From Lachnospiraceae bacterium (GTDB lineage: Bacteria; Bacillota; Clostridia; Lachnospirales; Lachnospiraceae), in contig JAGAEH010000220.1 in assembly GCA_017613225.1 (NCBI GenBank), positions 1-30,337 of the forward strand: 30,337 nucleotides of DNA, read 5' to 3'. The translations under genes were made by a program, and so were the position numbers. Of this stretch, positions 1 through 7,039 are shown in pieces. The stretch's first letter is position 1; each line of letters opens with the position of its first letter. The notes below the pieces were generated by a model that made no database searches, was not told the DNA's origin, and saw nothing but the letters and a program-made list of their open reading frames with translations.

Positions 1-827
1 CTTGTGGCCGCCTGAGCAGCCTCCGCCGCCTGTCCTGCCATTTCCGCCGCGCTTCCCGCGGCCGCCGCCTGGCCGGAACTCCCCGCCAGAACGTTCTCCA
101 GAATGGTCTGTGAAGGCGCTCTCCCGATCAGGTCCTGCCCCTGCAGCAGGAGCATCAGCAGCGGGATCGGCGCCAGGCCGTAGAGCTTCGTGCCTCTCTT
201 TTCCAGATCCCGGACCTGGGTCTCCACCTTTTTCCTGCCGTACAGCAGGCGGCTCTTCACCGTCGCCTCCGTGATCCCCAGCTCCGCGGCGATCTCCTTC
301 ACCGAAAGCTGGTCGTAGTAAAACAGCGAGATGCAGACCCGCTGCTCCTCCGGCAGCGAATCCAGGATCCCGTTAATGAGCCTCGTGGTCTCCTGCCTGT
401 CGATCACCACCTCCGGCAGGTTCTCCGGCCGGTCGTCCTCGAACTGCGGCGCCTCGTCGGAGTCCTCATCCGACAGAGAGGAAAAGGTGACCGGCTTTGC
501 CTGGCGCAGATAGTCGATGGCCTTGTTGTGGGCGATGCGTTTGACCCAGGCCTCGAATTTAGACGCTTCCTGCAGCTGCCCCAGGCTGTCGAAGGCTTTG
601 ATGTAGCTGTCCTGCAGGATGTCCAGGGCCGCGTCCTCATCCTTTACCATGAACCGGATCGTGTTGTAGACGGCATTGTACGTCCTGTTGTAGAGGTCGG
701 TCAGAGCCGCCTGATCCCCCGCGGCAGCCGCGTCGATCCGGCTCTTGGTGAACGTCTGCGGTCTGCCGCATTCAGGGCAAAAAGCCGCGCCGTCCGGCAT
801 GACAGCCTTGCAATGTTCACATCTCAT
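1..827 (-). CDS. ECF-type RNA polymerase sigma factor with N-terminal zinc ribbon (partial, runs off the left edge)
   Basis: The minus frame is open from an ATG at 827 to the window edge, 275 codons with no stop. It begins with a zinc ribbon (Cys3, Cys6, Cys17, Cys20). Sigma region 2 follows at about residues 42-108, including a DILQDSYIKAF stretch and the AWVKRIAHNKAIDYLR segment. An acidic linker spans about 113-140, and region 4 lies at about 147-205 (SLPEEQRVCISLFYYDQLSVKEIA, then a helix-turn-helix GITEATVKSRL). After region 4 there is a short hydrophobic stretch (about 218-229) and an Ala/Gln-rich segment, so the protein is longer than a plain ECF sigma factor of about 170-200 residues. 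The extension could be a fused sensory or membrane part beyond the window. The start overlaps the end of the 82-residue ORF by 11 bases, suggesting translational coupling. The family call is firm; the target genes are inferred. Confidence 0.93.
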   Translation of the reverse strand, partial: MRCEHCKAVMPDGAAFCPECGRPQTFTKSRIDAAAAGDQAALTDLYNRTYNAVYNTIRFMVKDEDAALDILQDSYIKAFDSLGQLQEASKFEAWVKRIAHNKAIDYLRQAKPVTFSSLSDEDSDEAPQFEDDRPENLPEVVIDRQETTRLINGILDSLPEEQRVCISLFYYDQLSVKEIAAELGITEATVKSRLLYGRKKVETQVRDLEKRGTKLYGLAPIPLLMLLLQGQDLIGRAPSQTILENVLAGSSGQAAAAGSAAEMAGQAAEAAQAAT

Positions 828-1065
828 GGTTTCCGTCCCCTCTTTCCTCTGTCGTTTCGAAGCAGGTCTCCCCGCGCTCATTCGTCATTTCGAAGCGGGT
901 CTCCCCGCACTCATTCGTCATTTCAAAGCGGGTCTCCCCGCACTCGTCCTTCCACTCCCGCAGGATCTCCAGGATCCGCCCCAGGATCCGCCGCGCGATC
1001 TCCGGGGCCAGCTCCTGGCATTCATACAGGATCTCAAACAGCCGTCTGATGTCGACCTGTCCCAT
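817..1065 (-). CDS. Small 82-residue protein of unknown function, upstream of and overlapping the sigma factor gene
   Basis: I do not recognise a family. The ATG at 1065 is preceded by a strong ribosome binding site (AAAGGAGATGGTAAA before the ATG), and the stop lies 11 bases inside the sigma factor gene, as expected for a translated, coupled first gene. Residues 1-40 look like an amphipathic helical segment (IRRLFEILYECQEL, then RRILGRILEILREW). Residues 41-75 are three near-identical 11-residue units of the form ECGETRFEMTN, encoded by a 33-base tandem repeat. There is no signal peptide or membrane segment. It could modulate the sigma factor, or it may only provide a coupled leader. The good ribosome binding site argues that it is expressed; its function is unknown. 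Confidence 0.6.
   Translation of the reverse strand: MGQVDIRRLFEILYECQELAPEIARRILGRILEILREWKDECGETRFEMTNECGETRFEMTNERGETCFETTEERGDGNHEM
858..946. repeat. 33-base tandem repeat, about 2.7 copies
   Basis: Copies lie at 858-890, 891-923 and a partial one at 924-946. Copies 1 and 2 differ at two positions. The repeat stays in frame in the 82-residue ORF (33 bases = 11 codons) and encodes its ECGETRFEMTN-like units. Confidence 0.9.
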
Positions 1066-1085
1066 TTTACCATCTCCTTTCCGGC

Positions 1086-1125
1086 TTATCTACCTTACAG
1101 ACGAAAAATGAGGCCGGGAGGATTT
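1086..1125 (-). promoter_or_regulatory. Putative ECF-sigma-dependent promoter of the sigma factor operon
   Basis: Read on the minus strand, 1103 to 1086 gives CGTCTGTAAGGTAGATAA. This matches 15 of 18 bases of the block upstream of the LRR protein gene (3251 to 3234). CGTC is a known -10 type for several ECF sigma factors. A loosely similar AAATCC lies 16 bases further upstream (1125-1120) as a possible -35. The block ends about 20 bases before the start codon of the 82-residue ORF. The shared sequence is seen; its role as an autoregulated promoter is inferred. Confidence 0.45.
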
Positions 1126-1144
1126 GGCCGGGGACAATATCATT

Positions 1145-1175
1145 CAAAAAAGAGGCCAGGTTATTACCTGACCTC
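1145..1175 (-). terminator. Intrinsic terminator of the LRR protein gene
   Basis: On the minus strand, AGGTCAGGT, loop AATA, ACCTGGCCT is followed by CTTTTTT. The stem has nine pairs with one mismatch. It sits about 20 bases after the stop codon at 1193. Confidence 0.9.
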
Positions 1176-1192
1176 CTGATCATCATCTGTCC

Positions 1193-3211
1193 TTACTTCG
1201 GCACCTTCACGTACTTGACGGCGCTGTAAGCGGAATTGGCCGCCGACTTCGTGCCCACGGCCATGACCTTGTAGTAGTAGGTCTTGCCCTTGGTGACGGA
1301 AGTGTTGGTCCACTTCAGGGCGGTGGTGGTCTTGACCAGCTTATAAGTGCCGCTCTTGCTGGTGGAGCGATAGATCTTGTAGGACTTGGCGCCCGTGATC
1401 TTCTTCCAGCTGATCACCGGTTTCTTGCTGCTGTTCAGCTTCACGGTGATGACCGGCTTCGCGCAGTCGCAGGTGAGGCTCTTGATGTCGCTGTAAGAGG
1501 ATTTCTCACCCGTGTTGCTCTTGGCGATGATCTTGTAATAATAAGTCTTGTTGGCTTCCGCCTTGGTGTCGGTGGTGCTGGTGCCGGACACGGTCTTCAG
1601 CAGGCTATAGGTCCCGGTCTTGCTGGTGGCGCGGTAGATGGAATAGGTCGCGGCGCCCGCAAGGCTCTTCCAGCTCAGCTTGATCTTGCCGCTGGAGGAC
1701 ACGTTGGTGAGGGTGAGCGTCGGCTTGTTGATCTTCAGGGAAGCGCTGTACTTCTTGGTGGCGCCGGTCAGCGGATCGTTGCCGTAGGAGCCGATCGTGA
1801 CATCAGCCCAGTCCGCCTTTGTTCCTCCGTAGAAGACCGTCTTTAACACTGTATTATAGAATGCATAGTTTTCGATCTCAGACACGCTGGCCGGAATTCC
1901 GATCGATTTCAGCCCGGTGCAGTCATAGAACGCGCGCTCTCTTATCACCGTCACGTAAGACGGCAGGGCGACCGATACCAGTTTTTTGCAGTTTCTGAAG
2001 GCATCATTGTCGATCCTGGTGATGTACTTTCCGAAAGTGATGCTGGCCAGCGCGGTGCAGTTGTAAAAAGCGCTGCTGTTGATCGCCGTAACGCCGCTGC
2101 CCATGGTCACGGTCTTCAGCGCCGTGCAGCCGCTGAACATCGAGGAGCCCACTGCTGTGAGGCCGTTCCCCAGAGATACCGTTTTCAGGGCTGTACAGCC
2201 CTGGAACGCGGCATATTCAACGTTTATGAGACTGCCGGGAAGGGTGAGCGACGTAAGAGCCGTACAGTTTTCAAACGCAACGCTTCCGATCTCTTCCAGC
2301 CCGGAATTAAACGTGATCTTCGTAAGACCGGTACATTCGCGGAAGGCACTGTCATTGATCTCTCTGACGCTGGCCGGGATCGTCACTTCCGTCAATGCGG
2401 TACAGCCGTAGAATGCATTGCCGTCGATCACCGAGACGTTCTTCCCGATCGTCACGGAAGTCAGAGCCGTGCATTTGTAGAATGCTTCGTATCCGATCTT
2501 GGACACGCCGCTGCCGATCTTTACTGTTTTCAGCCCAGTGCAGCCGCAGAAAGCCTGCTGATTCAATTCGACCACATTGTTGGGGATCGTGACGGTTTTG
2601 AGCTTCTTACATTCATGGAAGCAAGCGCCGTTCATTGTCTGCAGCCCACTGCCCAGCGTAAGGGAAGACAGGGTCGTGCAGCCGCTGAATGCATTCCAGT
2701 CGATCATCGTGACCGTGTCAGGAATCGTGATCGAGCGGATGGCCGTGCATCCGGCAAAAGAGGATTTCCCGATCGTCGTCAGACCGTTGTTCAGCACCAC
2801 TTCCTGAAGTCCCGTGCAGCCTCTGAATGCTGAATCACCGATATTTGCTAAACTCGAAGGGATCTCGACCCGGATCAGGCCGGTACAGCCGTTAAAAGCA
2901 TCGGAATCCATCGTAACGACACTGTTCGCGATCTCCACTGAGGTAATGCCAGTACAGCCGGAAAAGGCACTGTACCAGATCCTGGTTATTCCGTTCTCGA
3001 TCACAACTTTCTTGATTGCCTTCGAATAATCGTTTTTCCAGGGAGTTGATGTGATTTCTCCGGTTCCGGAGATGGTAAGCGTGCCGCTGGTGGTGAGAGT
3101 CCAGGTGGCACTAGGACCACAGTCTCCCCTGACCTCCGCCGCCTTCGCGGACACGGGCAAAAGTACTGCGCACAGTACCAATGCCAAAATGAACATAGTC
3201 AGTTTCTTCAT
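1193..3211 (-). CDS. Secreted BspA-type leucine-rich-repeat protein with two C-terminal Fn3-like domains
   Basis: The 672-residue product has a signal peptide (residues 1-24, likely cleaved after AKA). A BspA-family opening follows (GDCGPSATWTL, SGTLTISGTGEI). About 17 LRR_5 repeats of roughly 23 residues run from about 68 to 465, each with an AFxGCTxL core. A YGGTKADW module then leads to two related fibronectin-III-like domains (about 497-583 and 588-671), both with SYKIYRSTSKSGTY-type strands. Such proteins are usually surface or secreted binding proteins. I see no LPxTG motif, membrane anchor, SLH or choline-binding repeats, so attachment is unknown. The ATG is preceded by AGGAGGAAGCACTAA, a strong ribosome binding site. 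The upstream block resembling the sigma operon promoter suggests ECF control. A good terminator follows, so it is monocistronic. The ligand cannot be read from the sequence. Confidence 0.93.
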   Translation of the reverse strand: MKKLTMFILALVLCAVLLPVSAKAAEVRGDCGPSATWTLTTSGTLTISGTGEITSTPWKNDYSKAIKKVVIENGITRIWYSAFSGCTGITSVEIANSVVTMDSDAFNGCTGLIRVEIPSSLANIGDSAFRGCTGLQEVVLNNGLTTIGKSSFAGCTAIRSITIPDTVTMIDWNAFSGCTTLSSLTLGSGLQTMNGACFHECKKLKTVTIPNNVVELNQQAFCGCTGLKTVKIGSGVSKIGYEAFYKCTALTSVTIGKNVSVIDGNAFYGCTALTEVTIPASVREINDSAFRECTGLTKITFNSGLEEIGSVAFENCTALTSLTLPGSLINVEYAAFQGCTALKTVSLGNGLTAVGSSMFSGCTALKTVTMGSGVTAINSSAFYNCTALASITFGKYITRIDNDAFRNCKKLVSVALPSYVTVIRERAFYDCTGLKSIGIPASVSEIENYAFYNTVLKTVFYGGTKADWADVTIGSYGNDPLTGATKKYSASLKINKPTLTLTNVSSSGKIKLSWKSLAGAATYSIYRATSKTGTYSLLKTVSGTSTTDTKAEANKTYYYKIIAKSNTGEKSSYSDIKSLTCDCAKPVITVKLNSSKKPVISWKKITGAKSYKIYRSTSKSGTYKLVKTTTALKWTNTSVTKGKTYYYKVMAVGTKSAANSAYSAVKYVKVPK

Positions 3212-3233
3212 TTAGTGCTTCCTCCTGTTTGGG

Positions 3234-3272
3234 TTTTCTACCCTATAGACGATCTTTCCCCCAATTAGGTTT
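3234..3272 (-). promoter_or_regulatory. Putative ECF-sigma-dependent promoter of the LRR protein gene
   Basis: Minus strand 3251 to 3234 reads CGTCTATAGGGTAGAAAA, matching 15 of 18 bases of the block before the sigma operon. AAACCT (3272-3267) lies 15 bases upstream of the CGTC, similar to the AAATCC at the other site. The block ends 22 bases before the start codon. I see no good TTGACA/TATAAT pair as an alternative close to this gene. Confidence 0.45.
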
Positions 3273-3370
3273 TACAAAACTTGTTTTTCTTAACAAATGT
3301 AAAACAAACACCACAATTATATTAGCCGATCGGTCAAAAAGCAATCTGAAGATTCTTTTCTTTCGTAAAT

Positions 3371-3409
3371 AAAAAAAGATCCGGCAGGCCTTTCAAAGAC
3401 CTGCCGGAC
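3371..3409 (-). terminator. Intrinsic terminator after the GlsB/YeaQ-type gene
   Basis: The minus strand carries TCCGGCAGG, an 11-base loop, then CCTGCCGGA followed by TCTTTTTTT. The stem is perfect over nine pairs. It lies about 50 bases downstream of the stop at 3458. Confidence 0.92.
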
Positions 3410-3457
3410 CGCTGCCGGTTTGTATTCCGTCCTGATGATCCATTTTCTCAGTATCTG

Positions 3458-3700
3458 TCATTTGATGAACTTCCGGTAGAGCCAGATCACCAGGCAGGCT
3501 CCGCCGATGGACAGGATCAGGCCGGAGATCCATCCGTCGCCGAGACCGATCAAGTTTCCGATCAGTCCGCCCACGAATCCGCCCGCGAGGCCGATGATCA
3601 CGTTCTTCCATACGCTGTCGGTCTTGCCGTGCATGATCCTGTTGGCAACGTAACCGATGATACCGCCTATCACGAGCTCAATGATAAGTTTGATGATCAT
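3458..3700 (-). CDS. GlsB/YeaQ/YmgE family small membrane protein
   Basis: This 80-residue, very hydrophobic, glycine-rich protein has three predicted membrane segments: about residues 3-20, 31-52 with GLAGGFVGGLIGNLIG, and 57-75. The length, the repeated GG/GxxG pattern and the short basic C-terminus (YRKFIK) fit the GlsB/YeaQ/YmgE 'transglycosylase-associated' family. These are often stress-induced, but their biochemical function is not established. The ATG follows GGAGGAATAAAC. The gene has its own strong promoter (3744-3772) and terminator (3371-3409), so it is monocistronic. Confidence 0.88.
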   Translation of the reverse strand: MIIKLIIELVIGGIIGYVANRIMHGKTDSVWKNVIIGLAGGFVGGLIGNLIGLGDGWISGLILSIGGACLVIWLYRKFIK

Positions 3701-3743
3701 GTTTATTCCTCCATGACTGTTTTAAAGCTTTGCTTCGCCGTTG

Positions 3744-3772
3744 ATTATACCGCCCGCCGCGGGCAAATTCAA
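3744..3772 (-). promoter_or_regulatory. Housekeeping-type promoter of the GlsB/YeaQ-type gene
   Basis: On the minus strand, TTGAAT (3772-3767), a 17-base spacer and TATAAT (3749-3744). The spacer is a GC-rich palindrome-like stretch (CCCGCGGCGGG). The start codon is 44 bases downstream of the -10. Confidence 0.8.
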
Positions 3773-3798
3773 GGCGGGGCGAGGCCGTGCGTCCTTTA

Positions 3799-3827
3799 TT
3801 GTCTTCTATCGGCGGATATGATACTAT
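3799..3827 (+). promoter_or_regulatory. Candidate promoter of the Ig-like/Fn3 secreted protein gene
   Basis: TTGTCT (3799-3804), a 17-base spacer and TACTAT (3822-3827), with an overlapping TATGAT at 3817. It lies about 40 bases before the ATG at 3867. The boxes deviate from consensus, so this is a moderate call. Confidence 0.45.
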
Positions 3828-3866
3828 CAAAAACAAGAATACTCTCGATTTTCAGGAGGTCTTCAT

Positions 3867-5972
3867 ATGAAAATAAGGAACGCGAAAATGCGCCTGCTGT
3901 CGATCCTGATCGCCGTGATAACGGTATTTGCCATGATGCAGGTCCTCACGGTGGACTCCTACGCAGTCCCCTGCGCCGGGAATCTGGTGATCGACCTTTC
4001 TGCCGGCGAGGCTGTGGAATTTCCCGGCGACGATCACTGCGATCCGGTAGCGATCACCGTGATGATATGGTTCGAAGGAGATGATCAGCTCTTTGATTAT
4101 GAACCCATTAATGACTTTGAACAGGTCAAAATGGATATCGACCGGGATGGGACCTGGGACGTGCTCCTCAAGACATATAAAGTCAATAATAAGGAAATGC
4201 TGTCCTTTGAGAAACTGAGCACCTGCAGTATCGCCCATGGGAGGGCCATCTCGCTTCCCGAATCCCGTGTCGAGTATTATGAAAGCATCAATGAAGGCGG
4301 TGACAGTATATACTTTTACAGCAGCGCATCGTTCATCTTCAACAAAGGTCTTCCGAATGTCAACGATATGTCGTATTCTCTGCAGAATGACTGGACGGTG
4401 AGGGCCAACTATTACCTTGGCGATGTGGATGCTCTGGAGGAATACGAGATCCCGCAGTCGATAGAGGTCGATGGCGCGGATTGCCCTGTCACGACGATCA
4501 ACATGTATGCCTTCGAGGGCTGTTCGAACCTGAAGCGCGTCACGATCCCCGCGAGTGTGACAAAGATACAGAGCCGCGCATTTACCTACTGCAGCAGTGA
4601 ACTGGTGTTCCATTATCTGGGCACAAAGCAGCAATGGAACGCCATTGAAAAAGGATCCGACTGGACGAGCAGCTCCAATCCCACGGTCCATTACCCGACT
4701 ATGAGCATCAGAAAAGCTACGCTGGACAGTGACGGCGCGGAAGGTCTCATGTGCTCGGAGAGCGGCTGCAGCGACTGGACGTGCAGCTATGCTCCCGTGA
4801 CCGTCATCAGCCGTCCGAAAACCTTCACGTTATCCGCAAAGACTTTTGTCTGTGACGGTTCTGAAAAAAGACCGGGAGTCACGGTCAAAGACGCCAAGGG
4901 CAAAGTGATCGATGCGTCCAACTACGACGTCACCTATTCCGACAACGTCCAGGCGGGGAGCGCGAAGGCGACAGTCACGTTCAAAGGCGAGCGCTACAGC
5001 GGTAAACAGACTTTGACTTTCACGATCGAGCCCGGATCGATCGAAAATGCCGACATTACCGGAATCGCGGACATGACGTATACCGGCGAAGCCCTGACCC
5101 CGTCTCCCATCGTCAAGATCGGCGGTACAGAGCTGACGGCGGGGACTGATTACGAGGTCGCCTATGAGAACAATACCAATGTCGGAACGGCTACTGTGAC
5201 CATCACCGGCATCGGCAGCTTCACGGGCTCCGTCACCAGGACCTTCGCCATCACGCCTAAACTCGTTGCGGTCCCGAAAGCAAAGACCCTGACATATAAC
5301 GGCAAGACGCAGACCGGCGTGGCGGGATCCGCAAGCTATACGATAAGCGGGAACACCGGAACGAAAGCCGGCTCGTACAAAGCGGTGCTTAAGCTGAAGG
5401 ATAAGGTCAACTTTGCATGGAGCGACGGCGAAACGGCTGACAAGACCGTCGCCTGGACGATCTCCCCGAAGTCGATCACGCCGAAAGTGACAACGGTAAC
5501 TAAAGCAGTTTACACGGGCAAGGCGCTGAAGCCGGAAGTCACGGTAAAGAACGGTACCACGACCCTGACCAAAGGCACCGATTACACGGTCACCTACAGC
5601 AGCAACACAAAGGTCGGCAAGGCTTCCGTCACCGTCAAATTGAAGGGCAACTATAAAGGCACCAAGACGGTCAGCTTCACCATCAACCCCAAGAAGGCGG
5701 AGATCTCCAAGACCGAACCCGGCAAAAAGCAGATCAAGATCACGATGAAGACCAAGGCATCTGCCACCGGTGGAAGCACATACCAGATACAATACCGCGT
5801 CAAGGGCTCGAGCAAGTGGAAAGAAACGACTGCCACGGGCCTGGCCAAGACGATCAAGAACCTGGAGAAAGGCAAAGTCTATCAGGTAAGGGTACGGGCT
5901 TACAAAACAGTAAGCGGCAAGACATATTACGGAGCCTGGTCAGCGACAAAGACGACCAAGAAAGTACAATAA
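3867..5972 (+). CDS. Secreted multi-domain surface protein: LRR_5 segment, repeated Ig-like modules and C-terminal Fn3
   Basis: The 701-residue product starts at an ATG preceded by AGGAGGTCTTCAT. It has a signal peptide (about residues 1-33, ending DSYA) and a unique acidic region to about 190. One BspA-type LRR segment at about 205-245 (YAFEGCSNLKRVTIPASV) is followed by the same kind of YLGTKQQW module seen in the 672-residue LRR protein. Three to four Ig-like repeats follow at about 310-605, recognisable by a Y(T/N)GK/E...GTDYxVxYxxNxxVGxAxVTxxGxGxxxGxxxxxFxI pattern. A fibronectin-III-like domain ends the protein (about 607-701, YQIQYRVKGSSKW). There is no sorting signal or membrane anchor. 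It is probably a secreted or loosely attached binding protein; the ligand is unknown. It is monocistronic, with its own terminator. Confidence 0.9.
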   Translation: MKIRNAKMRLLSILIAVITVFAMMQVLTVDSYAVPCAGNLVIDLSAGEAVEFPGDDHCDPVAITVMIWFEGDDQLFDYEPINDFEQVKMDIDRDGTWDVLLKTYKVNNKEMLSFEKLSTCSIAHGRAISLPESRVEYYESINEGGDSIYFYSSASFIFNKGLPNVNDMSYSLQNDWTVRANYYLGDVDALEEYEIPQSIEVDGADCPVTTINMYAFEGCSNLKRVTIPASVTKIQSRAFTYCSSELVFHYLGTKQQWNAIEKGSDWTSSSNPTVHYPTMSIRKATLDSDGAEGLMCSESGCSDWTCSYAPVTVISRPKTFTLSAKTFVCDGSEKRPGVTVKDAKGKVIDASNYDVTYSDNVQAGSAKATVTFKGERYSGKQTLTFTIEPGSIENADITGIADMTYTGEALTPSPIVKIGGTELTAGTDYEVAYENNTNVGTATVTITGIGSFTGSVTRTFAITPKLVAVPKAKTLTYNGKTQTGVAGSASYTISGNTGTKAGSYKAVLKLKDKVNFAWSDGETADKTVAWTISPKSITPKVTTVTKAVYTGKALKPEVTVKNGTTTLTKGTDYTVTYSSNTKVGKASVTVKLKGNYKGTKTVSFTINPKKAEISKTEPGKKQIKITMKTKASATGGSTYQIQYRVKGSSKWKETTATGLAKTIKNLEKGKVYQVRVRAYKTVSGKTYYGAWSATKTTKKVQ

Positions 5973-5982
5973 ACCATTTCCC

Positions 5983-6012
5983 GGAGCGGGGCGCGTCCCC
6001 GCTCCTTTGATG
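5983..6012 (+). terminator. Intrinsic terminator of the Ig-like/Fn3 protein gene
   Basis: GGAGCGGGG, loop CGCGT, CCCCGCTCC, then TTTGATGT. The nine-pair stem is perfect and lies 11 bases after the stop codon. The T-run is short. Confidence 0.8.
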
Positions 6013-6019
6013 TCTGTTC

Positions 6020-6048
6020 GTAAAAAGGAGCGGGATCTCTCCCGCTCC
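6020..6048 (-). terminator. Intrinsic terminator of the redox operon (C_GCAxxG protein, rubrerythrin, membrane protein)
   Basis: On the minus strand, GGAGCGGG, loop AGAGAT, CCCGCTCC, then TTTTTAC. It lies about 22 bases after the stop at 6070. Its stem sequence is nearly that of the convergent plus-strand terminator 15 bases away. Confidence 0.85.
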
Positions 6049-6069
6049 CCAAGACCTTGATCTGTGCTG

Positions 6070-6432
6070 TCACTGACTCTGGTCATGTTCCTGATCGATC
6101 TTTATGGCATCATTCTCCGGTTTTTCCCGGCCATTTCCGCCTTCGACCAATTCAATTACGTTTTCCCGCCAGTTTTCGGACAAAACTGCCTCCCTTACTT
6201 CCTGAAAATTTGGATCCTCACTGTCTAAAAAAACCCTGCGATTCGTAAGTGCAGTGTTGAGCGACAGTCCGCTGCTAAGCAGCAGCAATCCAAGTCCAAT
6301 ATACAGGCACGGCCTGACCCAGACTCCCACGACCACAAGAACAAGACCTGGAAGAGTCAGGTAGATGTGGTTTGCAAGAAAAGTAATTATCAGGTTTGTC
6401 CAAAACAGCGATGCGGGGTATTCTTTCTCCAT
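6070..6432 (-). CDS. Small membrane protein of unknown function, last gene of the redox operon
   Basis: This 120-residue protein has two to three membrane segments in its first half (about residues 10-38 and 43-60, the latter GLGLLLLSSGLSL). A hydrophilic acidic cytoplasmic or exposed tail follows (about 65-120). I do not recognise a family. It begins 15 bases after the rubrerythrin stop codon and ends before a terminator, so it is probably the last gene of that operon. I see no clear ribosome binding site in front of the ATG at 6432, so the exact start is uncertain and expression may depend on coupling to the rubrerythrin gene. Confidence 0.65.
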   Translation of the reverse strand: MEKEYPASLFWTNLIITFLANHIYLTLPGLVLVVVGVWVRPCLYIGLGLLLLSSGLSLNTALTNRRVFLDSEDPNFQEVREAVLSENWRENVIELVEGGNGREKPENDAIKIDQEHDQSQ

Positions 6433-6447
6433 TATCAGTTTTAACTA

Positions 6448-6990
6448 TTATCCGAAGTACCTGTCCAGCAGCCCCTTCAGCGCCTTTCCGTGTCGGGCTT
6501 CGTCCCTTGCCATTTCATGGACGGTGTCGTGGATGGCGTCCAGGTTCAGGGCCTTGGCACGCTTTGCCAGGTCGGTCTTGCCTGCGGTAGCGCCGTTCTC
6601 GGCATCCACGCGCATCTGCAGGTTCTTCTTGGTGGAGTCGGTGACGACTTCGCCCAGCAGTTCCGCGAACTTGGCGGCGTGCTCGGCCTCTTCCCAGGCG
6701 GCCTTTTCCCAGTACAGGCCGATCTCCGGATAACCTTCTCTGTAAGCGACGCGGGCCATGGCCAGATACATGCCGACTTCGCTGCACTCGCCGTTAAAGT
6801 TGGCGCGCAGATCCATTAAGATGTCCTCCGGGACGCCCTGTGCCACGCCTACCACGTGCTCGGCGGCCCAGGTCAGGCCCTCGTCCTGCTTGGTGAACTT
6901 TTCCGCAGGTACTCTGCACTGCGGGCAGAATTCCGGAGGGGTATCTCCCTCATGCACAAAACCACAAACGCTGCATACCCATTTTGCCAT
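6448..6990 (-). CDS. rbr: Reverse rubrerythrin (N-terminal rubredoxin domain plus ferritin-like di-iron domain)
   Basis: The 180-residue product has a rubredoxin-like Fe(SCys)4 domain first (CSVCG at residues 6-10 and CPQC at 22-25) and a four-helix ferritin-like domain second (about 40-178). The di-iron ligand motifs are visible: E in NGECSEVGMY, EEAEH in AWEEAEHAAKF, E in RVDAENGA, and DEARH in MARDEARHGKAL. This domain order is the 'reverse rubrerythrin' type found in clostridia, which reduces hydrogen peroxide and oxygen with electrons from NAD(P)H via a partner reductase in the cytoplasm. The ATG follows AGAAGGAGATGGATCATT. It lies 49 bases downstream of the C_GCAxxG gene with no terminator between them, so the two are probably co-transcribed. 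Confidence 0.94.
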   Translation of the reverse strand: MAKWVCSVCGFVHEGDTPPEFCPQCRVPAEKFTKQDEGLTWAAEHVVGVAQGVPEDILMDLRANFNGECSEVGMYLAMARVAYREGYPEIGLYWEKAAWEEAEHAAKFAELLGEVVTDSTKKNLQMRVDAENGATAGKTDLAKRAKALNLDAIHDTVHEMARDEARHGKALKGLLDRYFG

Positions 6991-7039
6991 AATGATCCAT
7001 CTCCTTCTGATTTTTTAATATAATAGGAACGACCTTATT

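Noticed and set aside
858..946. Three evenly spaced repeats considered as a CRISPR array
   Set aside because: The repeats are directly adjacent with no spacers and are in frame in an ORF.
3795..3830. Possible copy of the ECF-type CGTC motif before the Ig-like/Fn3 gene
   Set aside because: The GCGTCCTTTATT here lacks the GGTAGA part of the shared block and its position does not match.
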